Source of the DNA: Drosophila persimilis
Lineage: Eukaryota; Arthropoda; Insecta; Diptera; Drosophilidae
Length of the DNA stretch: 64,000 nt
NCBI RefSeq assembly: GCF_003286085.1
Contig: NW_020825289.1
Coordinates: 248,001-312,000, forward strand
Direction: 5' to 3'
Position numbers and translations under genes: made by a program. Below are positions 21,512 through 33,202 of this stretch, in pieces. The notes below the pieces were generated by a model. That model ran no database searches and was not told where the DNA came from. It saw only the letters and a list, made by a program, of their open reading frames with translations. The stretch's first letter is position 1; every line of letters begins with the position of its first letter.

Positions 21512-23519
21512 GTTCTACTAAATTCTTTATATGTATTTCGATGTTCAGTTTTGAACTTTAAGCTCGGCTTCTGAAGCATTTGATAATGCACTTATATTTA
21601 ATCGATTCCCATATGAAACCCACGGCTTTCCCATCCTCCAAGTCCGGGATCCTGCTGGCATCGACGGTTCAACGATTGACCAGCTTTTGATAACCTATTT
21701 CCACAATTGCTTTTTGTTGGTTCCTCGACGGCAAACAAGTTTCCATGAAGTTCAGTGAATTTGCGACTAAAGATGGCAATAAATGGCAATGCAATCTGTG
21801 CTTGGCTGTTGCCCATGTTGCTGGCAGCCGCATGGCGGAAAAGATGTTACCCGTAGCACGTTGCTGTTGCTGTTGCATGTTGCTCCTAATAAGGCTGCTG
21901 CTGATGCTGGCACAGCATTTGAATTTGTTTCTGATGCTGCCTCTGCTGCTGTTCTGCTTGTTGCCGTTGTCATCTTTCTTCTGCCACATTGCCGCGACTC
22001 TGTGTTAATAAAAATGCCAGAGCCGGCAACGCTGCTGCCACATCCGTTGTCTCATAAGCATGGCTCTCTATGGGCGCAACATGGCCTCTCTATGCAACAG
22101 CAGTTGCATCTCCTCGACGCTCCCGCCGCAACAGTCACGCTTACTTGACAAACACTCTGGCAGACTCTGACGGCCGTTGCACAACTCTCTGGGATCCCTC
22201 CGGCACCGGCGTTCCATTCGCTTGGCAAAATCCATTTACATATTTCCATCCTTGTGCCCCGACAGTTAACGGCCCTGCCCCATGCCCCCGTACACCCCCC
22301 CCGTGACTCTTTGGGCCTACCTTTGGTTGGCCCAGCGCTTTTAACGACAAAGTGTGAAATTTCATTGAATTTGAGCTCGTTGACAAAAGTGGAATGGCAA
22401 CAGAAACACACGTAGAATCAGCGCCAACAATCGCTGGGGTACACTGAAAGAAACACCTTCATAAAGTTACTTCTCGGAATGTGAGGTGTCGCTTTGGGCC
22501 CATGAGCTCATTATGTTCCAATTTTCAATGTAATTTTTGCATTGAATTTGTTGCCTTTGATCGTGACACTTTTCTCTCTCTGTGATTCAGCAGGGCAGGT
22601 GCTGTAATTTGTTGTTGCTGTTGTAATTGCACTTGTTGTTTTGCAAATTAATTTAAATTATAGTTTTTTGCTGTTTTATTGCCGCTGGCGAGCCAGTTAG
22701 GTGGAAGGTACATTTTAGAAGATGGAGTACGGAGTACCACAGATGGATGGTTGGACCGATGGATGGGCATTTCATTTCTGTTTTAAAGGCTAATTTAGTG
22801 GAAAGTAATAGCGGCAATTAATATGCCAACAACGCTGGAAAATACAAATTTTTGCATTGCGTGTACAATATTATTTTATGCAAATTTTAAGGGAGAGAGG
22901 AGAGAGTAATAGTAGTGTAGAATGGTATAGAAACGGAAGTTATCAACACGTACTCATAGATAGATCCCAAAGTAATCCCGTTGCAATCGATAGTTCGTTC
23001 CACCAATCTCCATGTTGAATGCTCTATAAATTCAGAGAGCATTCGCACAGTTGCTCTGCATGGGCCGCCGCACGACTTTGGCTTTAAGTAATTTTCTAAT
23101 GACACCACAGAGTGCCTTTGGGGCCACCTTGCCCCCACTATCCTTACTATCCCCCCATATCCTGACTATTCCTGCCTGTCCCCGCCATACTGCTGCTGCT
23201 GGCGACGTTCATTAGATTAAAAGCAATTTACAGTAAAACTTTTTCCCACAACCGCCTTCTGGCCTGGCCGACTGCTCCTCCGCCTCGTTCTTATCCTCGT
23301 GCTCGTCCTTCCCTTGGTGGCTCTTCAGCTACTGGTCCTCCTCTTTCATGTGGCCTCCACGGCTCCTTCTGCTGCTCCAAACACATGCTGCAGCATTTTG
23401 TGACGCTCACATGTTCGCCGAGCGCCGTGCAAATGTGGCCACCATTTCGCCACCCCACTATCCGTCTCTCTCGCTCTCCGCTCCAGTAGGACTGCCGCTA
23501 GGCATTACTTCGCGGTGCG
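21512..23519. other. Apparently unique non-coding DNA
   Basis: About 2 kb without transposon match or convincing gene. It has CTG-rich runs (about 21860-21970), pyrimidine-rich stretches and TTGTTGTTGCTG-type composition common in Drosophila non-coding DNA. Open frames here have biased low-complexity translations. It is the longest stretch that looks like single-copy host flank. Confidence 0.5.
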
Positions 23520-24720
23520 GGCTGTAGGGTCATCTTTCGGACTTAGTTTGTCCCGCTTCGCTCCAGCCTGCGCAGCTCCTTGATCACGCTTGCTGCCATG
23601 TCGGCGACCGCGTTCCATGATTGCTCATCGGCTAGCATCTGGTCGGTGAGGGTGTTCACATTCACTTCTGCAAGCGTCACCCCTAGCCTCGTTCGTTCTT
23701 GCGAGAAGCGGGGGCATACAAAGAAGACGTGCTCTGCATCCTCGTCGACTCCAGGCCCACAGCAGCTGCAATACGGGTCGTCAGCATGCCTAAAGCGATG
23801 CAGGTACTGCTTGAAGCAGCCATGCTCCGTCAGCAGTTGGCCCAAAAAATGGTCCATTTGGCCGTGCCTTCTTCGCAGCCATGGGTTAAGCTGGGGAAGG
23901 AGACGTCTGGTCCACCTCCCTTTTGCCGCTTGGTCCCAGCGCCGTTGCCACTGGGCTATGGTGCGCTCTCGCCGCTCGCTGGCTACCTCCACTCCGCTCT
24001 ACAGCTCACCTGCCAGGAGATCCAGCGGGACCATGCCTGCCACAACAAGTGCGGCGTCTTCAGACACCGTCCGAAAGCAGCATAGCATAGCAGAGCATAG
24101 CGTCGGTATGCGCTTCTGCAGTCTCTGCTGTATGTGGAAACCATCATTTCTGGTGCCCACACTGCTGATCCATATAAGATTATAGAGGTGACCACCCCAG
24201 CGATGAGCTGCCTGCTGCGCTACCGTGGCCCCCCTGTATTGGCCATCATCCTGCTTATGGCCGCCGTTGCTGCAGTCGCTTTCGCCTCTGATCCATCATT
24301 ACCCCTAGGTACTTTAGCGCAGGCTTGGTCCTGATGATCGTGCTACCGACTCTCACGCATGCCTGTTCCGTCTTCTTCTCCGCCAATGCTAGCCCGTTGG
24401 CTGCGAGCCAGGCCACTATCATCCCGACTGCTACGTTGGTTTTCTCCTCTGCGTCTCTTACGTGTTTCGACACTGTTCCACAGGCCCTAGGACCGGGACG
24501 CCTCCGGTGATTTGGTGTTGTTCTGCTCCTTCTTCCGTGTCGTAGATCAGGACGCGGTCCGTAAATAGCTTCGCAGAGTCCGTGTGAGTTGTTCGGATAT
24601 ACCCCTCCTGGTCAGGGCCTCCAGGATGCTCTTCCAGCTGTATCTGTGTGTGTCTATGGGTGTGTGTGTGTGTGTGTGTGTGGAACGCCCATTTAGGGGA
24701 AGTCATTCGGAGCTTATAAG
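23520..24720 (-). mobile_element. R1-type LINE remnant, RT motif B to C-terminal end
   Basis: On the minus strand: LLIYDT-type RT segment and ITGGVP..VLGP at about 24480-24640; AVGMIVAWLAANGLALAEKK and PALKYLGVMMDQR (24255-24473); SIILYGSAVWAPEMM (about 24100-24195). Then the 149-codon frame 23992-23543 has WQRRWDQAAKGRWTRRLLPQ, EHGCFKQYLHRFRHADDPYC, an HVFFVCPRF segment and the end IKELRRLERS. The motif-B box has lost QGS (GGVPVLGP) and several frameshifts separate the pieces. RT upstream of motif B is absent: the copy is truncated at a TG repeat. Confidence 0.75.
24659..24682. repeat. (TG)n microsatellite
   Basis: About 12 TG units at the truncated 5' edge of the minus-strand R1-type LINE. 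Confidence 0.85.
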
Positions 24721-24879
24721 TTATTATTTTGATTTATAGAAAAAGTTGCTTTAGCGAGCGAAAGTTGCACGTGCGAAGGAGCAAAGGCGTAGAGGGGGGG
24801 CCAACATCCTGCCTAAAGGAGCATAGGCCGCCCAATTGTACTTTGCAATCCTGCAAGGGGGGGAGGATGTTCAAGCCAG

Positions 24880-27323
24880 CAGCAAATATTACCAATAAAA
24901 TTACCAAGCACTGTGCCAACAACGTGCGCTCCGGGAGATTAAACGATCCACGACTCACCGCAGCATCAAGCTTAGAGCATAAGACTAAGAGTTAGTTACG
25001 CTTCCACCCCCGATTCAAACAGCCGATCTACCGCGCGACGCCCGAACCAAATACATAGCGATATATATCTACCACGAAACACAACGATCTTTTACATTTC
25101 TTGCGACGGCTACTAGGAGGTTTACGAGGTTCACTGGACCAACGATCTTGATGTTTCAGAATTGATCTTCAATCCCACTACAAACACTATTAATAAAAGA
25201 ATATTGAGGTGTATCGCTGATTCGGGATCATCGATCAACATCATGAAAGAGAACTACACAGATTCCGAGATAAAAGACGATAACCTTACAGTCCATACCA
25301 TCAATGGACCTGTCCGTTTAACTAAAAGTATAATGAGGAATGCTAACAAAACATATCCGTCCGAACAAAAGTTCTAAATACACAACTTTTCCGAAAATTA
25401 TGATATTTTATTAGGAAGAGAACACTTGATGGCAAGTAAAGCCGTCATCGATTACAGAAAAGAAACTGAAACATTGCGAGCTAGGTAGTACCCAATCAAT
25501 CAGAGAGGAGATGCTATTGAAGCCGGCAAGACCGCAGAGAAGTGCAGTGATCCATCTACAAAAGAAGAGAAGATTGCACATAAGTGCCTTGACCCATCTC
25601 CAGAGGGTGGTCAATACTTCGCTTCCGATCTGAATTAAGGGAATGTAATCAATTAAGATTAGATCATCTAAACGACGAAGAAAGGGAGGCATTGAAAAAG
25701 GTCTCATATGAGTTTAATAATGTGCAGTACAGAGAAGGTGACAATTGGACTTTCACAAGTACAATCAAGCACAAAATCAAAACGCAACATGAAGACCCGG
25801 TCTACAGACGACCATACAAGTATGCCCAGATACATGATCAGGAGGTAAGCCAGCAAATCAAAGACATGATCAGGCAGGAAATAATTCGAAAGTCGAATTG
25901 TCCTTACTGCTCGCCCATATCTATGATTACGAAAAAGATAGACGCTTCAGGAAAGCAAAAATATCAAATGGAAGTAGACTATAGAAGTCTAAATGAAATA
26001 ACAGTTAAGGACAAGTTCCCAACTTCAAAAATGAATAAATTCCTAGACAAACTAGGCAAATGTCAGTATTTCACGACAATCGATTTAGCAAAAGGTTTCC
26101 ATCGATTACCCATGGAACCTAGCTCAATCCCCAAAACTGCGTTCACCACTAAGCATGGATATTACGAGTTCACTCGTATGCCTTTTGGGCTAACCACTGT
26201 CCCCGCTACCTACCAAAGATGTATGAACAATCTGCTAGATGAGTTAATCTTCAAGGATTGCTTCGTATACTTAGATGACATCATTATATTCTCCACTTCA
26301 TTGGAAGAACGCTAAGAAGAGTATTTGGAAAGTTGAGAGACGCCAACTTGAAGTTACAAATGGAGAAATGGAGAAAAAGGAAACTGAATTCCGAGGTCAT
26401 GTAGTCACTTCTAAAGTAGTGATAGTAGTAGTAGTAGTGGTACTACTAAAGTAGTACCAAATACAGGCAAAATCTCTGCCATATTCAAATTCCCAATTCC
26501 GGAAACGACTAAACAAATAAAGTCATTCTTAGGTCTGTGCGGGTTCTACAGGAAATTCATTCCTAACTTTGCAAACATAGCAAAGCCCATGACACTCAAA
26601 CTAAAGAAAGGAGCTGTCATAGACACCAAGGAAGAAAAGTACGTCACGGTAACAACCGACGCTAGTAAAATAGCATTGTGAGCGGTTTTGTCACAAGAAC
26701 ACAAACCGACCTGCTACTCTAGCAGAACCCTAAATGAACATGAAATAAACTATTCAGCCATCGAAAAGGAATTATTAGCGATCCTATTTGGCAGAACATT
26801 CGAGATACAAAGCGATCATAAGCCCTTGATTTGGATAAAATTACAACGGTGGAAAAAAAACTGAATGAGTTTGATTTTAAAATAAAATATCTACCAGGGA
26901 ATCACGTAGCGGATGCCTTATCAAGGGTAAAGATTAATGAAAATCTCCTTGGAGAAGCTTCCAATAGCGTTGGTGCAACTGTACATAGCGCACAGGAAGA
27001 CAATCTAAATCACATTGCTATCAAGGAAAGACCAATTAACTATTACAATCGGCAAATTAAGTAATAAAAGGTAATGAAGATAGGCTAGAAACAATTCGCT
27101 ATTTCCACAATCTAATCATCAAATCATATAAAGAAATGACTAACACTTTAGCAAAGGATATAATAAAGGAATATCTGTGCACCAAAAAGAGTGCATTATA
27201 TTTCCATAACGAAAGAGATTTTTCCTCCATTCCAAAAGGCCTATTTAGGAATCATTAATTCTAACAATATAACCAAAGCTATTAAATCAAGCACAAAACT
27301 TATAGATATTCAAAATTACTCTG
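24880..27323 (+). mobile_element. Errantivirus-like (gypsy-group) element, left part: gag end, protease, RT, RNase H
   Basis: Old insect endogenous-retrovirus-like element without a visible 5' LTR. 24883-25165 is a gag-like scrap. 25162-25375 is the protease (IADSGSSINIMKENY), continuing in another frame with ILLGREHLM. The RT frame 25692-26315 holds YRRPYKYAQIHDQEV, YFTTIDLAKGFHRL, RMPFGLTTVPATYQRCMNN and the catalytic YLDDIII. RNase H pieces run from about 26640 to 27060 in broken frames, including HVADALSRV. Stops and frameshifts lie throughout. Family resemblance is to 297/17.6/Tom-type elements. BEL copy A interrupts it at 27324. Confidence 0.75.
26411..26456. repeat. (AGT)n tract with inverted AGTAGT/ACTACT arms inside the errantivirus RNase H region
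   Basis: CTAAAGTAGT occurs at about 26412 and again at about 26447, bracketing TAGTAGTAGTAG and GGTACTACT. It looks like a local expansion plus small duplication; it breaks the frame. Confidence 0.6.
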
Positions 27324-27718
27324 TGTTCGGGCCAGCCGCTGAATAATAACCGTAACTTTAACATTATTATTGTATGAGCAGAGAGAGCCGCCTATGTTGT
27401 AAAGCGTTGACTTTCTGCAGAGCTGCTGCGCTCTCCCGCTAAAGGGGCTCTCTGCCGCCGCCACTTCGGCAATTACTTTGATCTGCTGCCGCCACTTCGG
27501 CAATCACTTTGATCTAACGCCGTCGTCTATAGTTTAGTTCTATGCTAACCCCTCTGCGCATTGGTTGCATATCGATCTCGCATAAAGTTTATCTGGCAAT
27601 AGCAAGCAATCGGCTTCCGCTAAGCCACCAAGATTAAATACGAATTATAAAGTTTAACCCAAAATCTCTTTTCATTTTTGAAACACATAGGTGCCAAAAA
27701 AGCTTGGCATCTCAAACA
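27324..27718 (+). repeat. 5' LTR of BEL copy A
   Basis: 395 bp, TGTTCGGGCC to TCTCAAACA. It includes two 31-bp tandem units at 27452-27482 and 27483-27513 (CTGCYGCCGCCACTTCGGCA core). The primer-binding site TTGGTGACCCCCCGACGTG follows at 27719; copy B has TTGGTGACCCCGACGTG, so copy A has two extra C. Confidence 0.9.
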
Positions 27719-28055
27719 TTGGTGACCCCCCGACGTGATATAAAACCATTGCTTAATCGCGTTCCGTTAAAACACTTATTATTTATACAATATTTTGTTG
27801 TTGGGTAGTTTAACTACCAACAAATACATTTTGGTGCACATTGAAAAACAGTTTAAAGTGCAAATTCAGTGAGAGTGCTGCTGGAATATTTATAGACAAA
27901 TTCCGGTACTTAAGCGTCGAATCTCTCATTCTCTGCGCAGCTGCAGCCGCGGTTCTTGACTTTTCGTGTTTTGCATTCTCGCTCTCGCGGCTATACATCG
28001 TCGCTTAAGCGGTATTTCATTTTCCGTTGTTGTGTCGAATTGCACAACGGTTAAC

Positions 28056-30149
28056 ATGGACAACGATCCGAATACAGGCGCGGGCGGAAATATTGTGGTG
28101 GCTGATTCCAGACTGAGTCTGTATAAGCGTAAAAGTCAGTCATTATATGATCGATTGCACAGGCTTGGCGAATCCTTCGCGGGGAATAAAATCGACAAGC
28201 TGACCGCCGCGGAAGTCGAGGTGCGCCTTGATATGTTGGCAGAAATTCGAGCGGAATTTAATAAGGCCCATAATGAGTTGGAGGCTCTCGATCAAAACGA
28301 GATTGGGAGTGAGCTGCGCGAAATCTTCGATACTCTTTTCATATCGTTGAAAGCTGAGTTGCTGGCTGCTGTGGAAGTAACCCAGTCACACGCCGCTGCC
28401 CATTCTACGACTCTGCCAAGCCATTCCGGACATAGTACCATCATCATGGCTCACAAGCAGCGACTTCCTGAGCTGAAGGTGCCGAAGTTTTCTGGTGGAT
28501 ACGTCGAGTTCTCGGATTTTATGGCAATGTTCAAATCGGTGATTGAAGCGGATGCGGATCTCAGTGACATCGAGAAATTCCAGCACCTTCGCTCTTGCCT
28601 CGCTGATGCGGTTTTGGATTCGGTTCGATCGTTGGAGCTCTCCAGTGCCAATTATCGTGCGGCTCTGGATATACTTAATAAACGCTTTAATAACAAAAGA
28701 CTTGTTTTCCAGGCACACATCATGAAGATTCTTGGGCTAAAGAGGGTAGACTCGCCTTCTGCTAAAAGGCTTCGGGAGTTTTCGGATGCAGTCAATTTAC
28801 ACATGCGAGCGTTGCAGACATTGGGAGCTGCTGAGGAGATTTCGGGATTCATGGTTATCAACATGCTGCTGCAGAAGTTGGATTCGAAGACGCAAACCAA
28901 ATGGGAGGAGCACACATCGTCGGATGCTATACCTACCGCAGAGGAATTCTTCGAATTCTTGCAGCAACGCTACCAGGAAATGGAGCGATTGGAATATGCT
29001 ACAGCGACACACGCTAGTAGCGATCAGGTGGGAAAAAACCATTCCTATACGCAGGTTAAGAAAACGTTTGTAGCTTCCAACTCTTCCGCCGACCCGTCTG
29101 TATGCGTCTTTTGCCACTCAGCGGGCCATGGAATATACTCGTGCAAGATATTCGGAAATCTCTCACCGTTGCTGCGCCACAAAGAAGTGAAGAAGCTTTC
29201 CCTATGCTTCAATTGCCTAAAACCGGGGCACCGGACCCGCGCATGCAATAGTGGAAAATGTCGAGTATGCGGCGGTAGGCATCATAGTTTGTTGCACTTC
29301 GATAGTATACAGCCCACAACACAAGGCTGCCCAGGTATTACTCCTCCCGATCTTACCGTTCAACCGGACACTCTTTCCGTTGCTCAAAATTCTGCTAGCA
29401 GCTCGTCTCTACCTTCGTCTACCTCTCTTGCTGCCCAAGGTCTTCACTCTGATGTCGTGCTTCTGGCTACAGCCGTGGTTCTCGTGAAGAATCGGTCTGG
29501 CGTTTTAGTTCCTTGTCGTGCCATCTTAGATTCAGGATCGCAGCTGCATCTCGTCACATCCAGGTTCGCCCAGCAGCTTCAGCTTAGGAGAACTCAATCG
29601 TCTGCACTTGTGTCTGGGCTGGGCGATACCAGCGTTTCTACTGAGGGATCCACCATAAGCATTTGTATGCATTCTCGCACCTCTGCTTACACAACTACGC
29701 TTACTGCTCTCATCGCCCCCACGATTACCGATTCTCAACCAAGTATGACAGTAAATGTATCCGATTGGCGTATTTCATCTAACATTCAGCTCGCTGATCC
29801 TGCATTTTTCAATCCTCAACGGATTGATCTTCTCATTGGTGCGAGCGTTTTTTATGATCTCCTCTGCGTAGGGCAAATCAAACTCACCGATGGACTGCCT
29901 CTTCTGCAGAAGACCCGGCTTGGGTGGATCGTATCTGGCGGTGGACAGAAGGTATCAAGCTCGGCGCTTTTGGCCACGCACAATTGTCCAGATTCGATAG
30001 CTGAGATGGAAGCAAGGTTGGATAAAACTCTTCGTATGTTTTGGGAAGTCGAGGATTGTGTGGAGGCTGGGTTGAATACCAAAGAAGAAGACGATTGTGA
30101 AGCACATTTCGTAAGCCACCTTTCACGGTTGCCATCCGGGGACCACTAA
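28056..30149 (+). CDS. BEL copy A gag-protease polyprotein
   Basis: The frame is open from 27966; the ATG at 28056 (MDNDPNTGAGG) is chosen because copy B has the matching start and codons before it lie in the leader. A coiled N-terminal region is followed by the DUF1759-like segment (PKFSGGYVEFSDFMAMFKSV, about residues 145-300), then zinc knuckles (CVFCHSAGHGIYSC, CFNCLKPGHRTRAC, CRVCGGRHHSLLH, about 345-410) and the aspartic protease (CRAILDSGSQLHLVTSRFA, about 490). It ends LSRLPSGDH* at 30149. In copy C the frame continues into RT at this point, so the stop is a lesion or deletion. The same stop is in copy B. Confidence 0.85.
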   Translation: MDNDPNTGAGGNIVVADSRLSLYKRKSQSLYDRLHRLGESFAGNKIDKLTAAEVEVRLDMLAEIRAEFNKAHNELEALDQNEIGSELREIFDTLFISLKAELLAAVEVTQSHAAAHSTTLPSHSGHSTIIMAHKQRLPELKVPKFSGGYVEFSDFMAMFKSVIEADADLSDIEKFQHLRSCLADAVLDSVRSLELSSANYRAALDILNKRFNNKRLVFQAHIMKILGLKRVDSPSAKRLREFSDAVNLHMRALQTLGAAEEISGFMVINMLLQKLDSKTQTKWEEHTSSDAIPTAEEFFEFLQQRYQEMERLEYATATHASSDQVGKNHSYTQVKKTFVASNSSADPSVCVFCHSAGHGIYSCKIFGNLSPLLRHKEVKKLSLCFNCLKPGHRTRACNSGKCRVCGGRHHSLLHFDSIQPTTQGCPGITPPDLTVQPDTLSVAQNSASSSSLPSSTSLAAQGLHSDVVLLATAVVLVKNRSGVLVPCRAILDSGSQLHLVTSRFAQQLQLRRTQSSALVSGLGDTSVSTEGSTISICMHSRTSAYTTTLTALIAPTITDSQPSMTVNVSDWRISSNIQLADPAFFNPQRIDLLIGASVFYDLLCVGQIKLTDGLPLLQKTRLGWIVSGGGQKVSSSALLATHNCPDSIAEMEARLDKTLRMFWEVEDCVEAGLNTKEEDDCEAHFVSHLSRLPSGDH

Positions 30150-30919
30150 ATAACAATACTGATCGTTTAGGAGAATCTTATGCTCAGGCTTATCGACGGT
30201 TCATCAGTCTGGAGCGAAAAGTGGAGCGTAATCCTACACTCAAGGAGCGGTATTCCGCCTTTATGAGGGAGTACATTGATTTGCATCATATGCACCAAGT
30301 CAACCCTGATTCCCGTAGCCTCTGCAAATATTTCTTGCCTCATCACTGTGTCCTAAAGGAGGACAGTACGACGACAAAACTCCGTGTCGTTTTCGATGGA
30401 TCGAAATGATTCGCTGATTCGATTTTCGAACATATCCAGTCGCTCTCACAGGGGACATTTGTAAAATGTACCGCTGCGTACGAGTGTCTCCACCCGACAA
30501 TTTGTAACAGTGCATCCTATGGTTCCAACGAGTCCGAGGTTCAAGTCTACACATTAGACACCGTCACATACGGGACGAGGGCTGCATCATTTTTAGCGGT
30601 CCGCGCAATGCACCAGCTGGCCATCGACGAGGGTGAATCCTCTCTTGGCTCAGCTGCTCTGCGGCAGGAGTTTTACGTGGATGACCTTATTTCGGGCGGT
30701 AATTCGGTCGCACAGGTCATGGACAAGATGCACCAAACATCAGCTTTACTGTCCCGTGGTAACTTTAGACTTAGGAAATGGTGCTCCAGTCACTAGGAAG
30801 TACTTGAGGGAACCCCTGAAGATGACATAGAGAAGTTCCTAAAGTTTAATGATGGAAGCGACATAGCCAAAACTCTCGGCTTAGCGTGGGACCCTGCTTC
30901 GGATCAGCTGCTTTTTGCC
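30150..30919 (+). pseudogene. BEL copy A reverse transcriptase, broken
   Basis: RT pieces: 30221-30409 (KERYSAFMREYIDLHHMHQV, FLPHHCVLKEDSTTTKLRVV, FDGS) then a deletion of about 70 bp relative to copy B at about 30402. Next comes GTFVKCTAAYEC from the palm in a shifted frame, a TAA in the DNL*QCI segment (about 30500), and 30608-30796 with AVRAMHQLAIDEG and FYVDDLISGG (catalytic YVDD). A TAG at about 30794 follows KWCSSH. The gag-end junction, TAA and TAG are shared with copy B; the 70-bp deletion is private. No functional RT can be read. Confidence 0.8.
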
Positions 30920-33202
30920 TTGTCCGCACTGGACACAAACTCAAAGCCATCAAAGCGGTCGGTTTTATCTACGACTGCGCAGTTCTACGACCCTCTTGGA
31001 TTGATAAATCCAGTCATTGTCAGGTGCAAAATCTTCCTTCAGCAGCTTTGGAGAGAACATTTTGATTGGAATGAAAGCCTACCCTCAGAGTTGCATTCAA
31101 CTTGGATGGACTTGAGAAATAGTTTGGCAAGTATTTCTCGGATCTCATTTCCTCGCTTGGTTCTTCGTTCTAGTGTGGCTACAGAAGTTCACGGATTCTG
31201 TGATGCCAGCTTAGAAGCAAATGGCGCTTGCGTGTCCAGGGAAGCCCAGTCTTCGAGCCACGTTTTGTGCTCAAAGTCGCGAGTGGCGCCGCTAAAGACT
31301 ATATCGATTCCTAAGCTGGAATTAAGTGGAGCCCATTTGCTTGCGAAAATCATGCAGAATGTAAAGGACATGGGAATCTTTACAGGTCGGTTCTATTGCT
31401 GGTCGGATTCGTCAACAGCATTATCTTGGATTAGGGACGAGCCAGCTAAATTTCAAGTTTTCGTGGCAAATCGAGTGGCATCAGTTCAGGAGTTGACGGC
31501 AGCCATGGAATGGCGCTATGTTCCCACATCTTTAAATCCTGCTGATATTCTCTCGAGAGGCTCGCTTCCCAACCATCTTATCCAGTCAGAGCTATGGTTT
31601 CACGGCCCATCCTTTTTGCTAGGCTCCAAGGATAAGTGGCCTGTATCTCCTGCTAACGACATAGCAACTTTGGAGCTTCGCAAGAGAGTATTGCTAATCA
31701 CGTCTCCACATGCCGATCTCACGTCGGGATGCAGATTTGCGAATTCATTCTTTCGCATGCAGCGCACATTCGCCTACATGCATAAATTTATACATCGTCT
31801 TAGGCATCCAGGAATCACCGTTTCTGATATTCGGCAAGGAACGCATCTTCTAATTCGACACATTCAGCTGGCAAATTTGTGGATGGACATAAAGGAGATT
31901 CGGCGCAATGATCAAGTCATGAAATCCAGTTCTATTAGTTCGCTCAACCCGTTCATCGATCATTCTGGACTACTTAGAGTTGGAGGTCGTCTTGGCAACT
32001 CATCGCTAGGATTTGACGCTCAGCACCCGCTCATTCTGCCAAAGGGACATTCCATTAACTTTGCGCTGATAAGATATTATCATGAAAGAAACCTCCATGC
32101 CGGACCTCGCGCCTTGCTATCCAAAATTCGGCTGGAATATTGGCCCATTGGAGGTGTTAAGGCAGTGTCAAGGGTCGTCAGCAGATGTGTGAGATGCTTC
32201 AGGACTAGGCCGCGTTTGGAAGGATCTCGAGCTTTTGAAGTCACTGGAGTAGATTACTGTGGACCTTTTTTCTACCGATCAGAAATCCGCACAAGTCCTC
32301 CGATCAAGTGCTACATTAGCGTATTCATCTGCTTCACTTCCAAGGCTATACACATGGAGCTCGTAAAGGATTTGACCACCGCATCGTTTCTAGGCGCACT
32401 AAAGCGTTTTACTTCCACTCGAGGAAGGCCAAGTCAAATTTGGTCGGAAAATGCGACAAACTTCGTTGGGGCCAAGAACGAGCTTCTGGAGCTAAAGATG
32501 CTTTGTCTGAGCGAACCGCATATGAAGGAGGTCCACGAATCCTGCTTGGCTGACACGATCGACTGGCGTTTCATCCCACCTCGCTCTCCGCATTTTGGCG
32601 GGTTGTGGGAAGCAGCCGTGAAGACCGCAAAATATCACCTGTACCGCTCAGTTGGACCATCTGTGCTTAGCTTCGACGAGCTGCGCACTCTGATCTGTCA
32701 GATCACTGCAATTGTTAACTCTCGCCCTTTGCTCTCGCTTTCAGAAAATCCTGATGATTTAGACGTTTTGACTCCTGCTCATCTGCTTTTAGGCGGCCCC
32801 CATGAGCAAATCCTCGAGCCTGACCTAACGAAGCTGAACTACAATCGTCTGGATGGCTGGCAGCGGGTCACCCAACTACAACAAATATTTTGGAGCCGTT
32901 GGCGCGAAGAGTATCTCACTCTTTTGCAAGAGCGCGCGAAGTGGCTTACCCCCGCGCAAAACATATGCAAGAACGACCTCGTTCTGGTGAAGGACGAAAA
33001 TCTTCCTCCAATGCGTTGGCCACTGGCTAGAGTGGTCGATGTCGTTTTGGGCAAGGACGGAGTGTGTCGCGTCGCTGACCTGAAGACATCCTCAGGAAAC
33101 ATCAGGAGGGCCGTCACTCGGCTATGTTTGCTGCCCCTTAAGGAATCTGTTGAGAGACTAGCTCCCAACGGGGGGAGTATGTTCGGGCCAGCCGCTGAAT
33201 AA
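30920..33202 (+). CDS. BEL copy A RNase H-integrase part of pol
   Basis: A 760-codon open frame whose Met is only the first available one. RNase H region: EVHGFCDASLEANGA, SKSRVAPLKTISIPKLELSG, YCWSDSSTALSWI, NPADILSRG. Integrase zinc region: HERNLHAGPRALL and CVRCFR, which has a deletion after TRPRL (the HIMGDLPKEP segment present in copy B is missing). DDE core: EVTGVDYCGPFF, then IWSENATNFVGAKNE, where copies B and C have WSDN, so the second catalytic Asp is Glu; then GGLWEAAVKTAKYH with the catalytic Glu. The C-terminal part reads DLVLVKDENLPPMRWPLARV. The frame ends inside the 3' LTR start. Confidence 0.85.
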   Translation: MSALDTNSKPSKRSVLSTTAQFYDPLGLINPVIVRCKIFLQQLWREHFDWNESLPSELHSTWMDLRNSLASISRISFPRLVLRSSVATEVHGFCDASLEANGACVSREAQSSSHVLCSKSRVAPLKTISIPKLELSGAHLLAKIMQNVKDMGIFTGRFYCWSDSSTALSWIRDEPAKFQVFVANRVASVQELTAAMEWRYVPTSLNPADILSRGSLPNHLIQSELWFHGPSFLLGSKDKWPVSPANDIATLELRKRVLLITSPHADLTSGCRFANSFFRMQRTFAYMHKFIHRLRHPGITVSDIRQGTHLLIRHIQLANLWMDIKEIRRNDQVMKSSSISSLNPFIDHSGLLRVGGRLGNSSLGFDAQHPLILPKGHSINFALIRYYHERNLHAGPRALLSKIRLEYWPIGGVKAVSRVVSRCVRCFRTRPRLEGSRAFEVTGVDYCGPFFYRSEIRTSPPIKCYISVFICFTSKAIHMELVKDLTTASFLGALKRFTSTRGRPSQIWSENATNFVGAKNELLELKMLCLSEPHMKEVHESCLADTIDWRFIPPRSPHFGGLWEAAVKTAKYHLYRSVGPSVLSFDELRTLICQITAIVNSRPLLSLSENPDDLDVLTPAHLLLGGPHEQILEPDLTKLNYNRLDGWQRVTQLQQIFWSRWREEYLTLLQERAKWLTPAQNICKNDLVLVKDENLPPMRWPLARVVDVVLGKDGVCRVADLKTSSGNIRRAVTRLCLLPLKESVERLAPNGGSMFGPAAE

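Noticed and set aside
21669-22411. Several overlapping frames in the CTG-rich region
   Set aside because: Frames on both strands compete, composition follows trinucleotide bias, and no domain or splice structure supports a gene.
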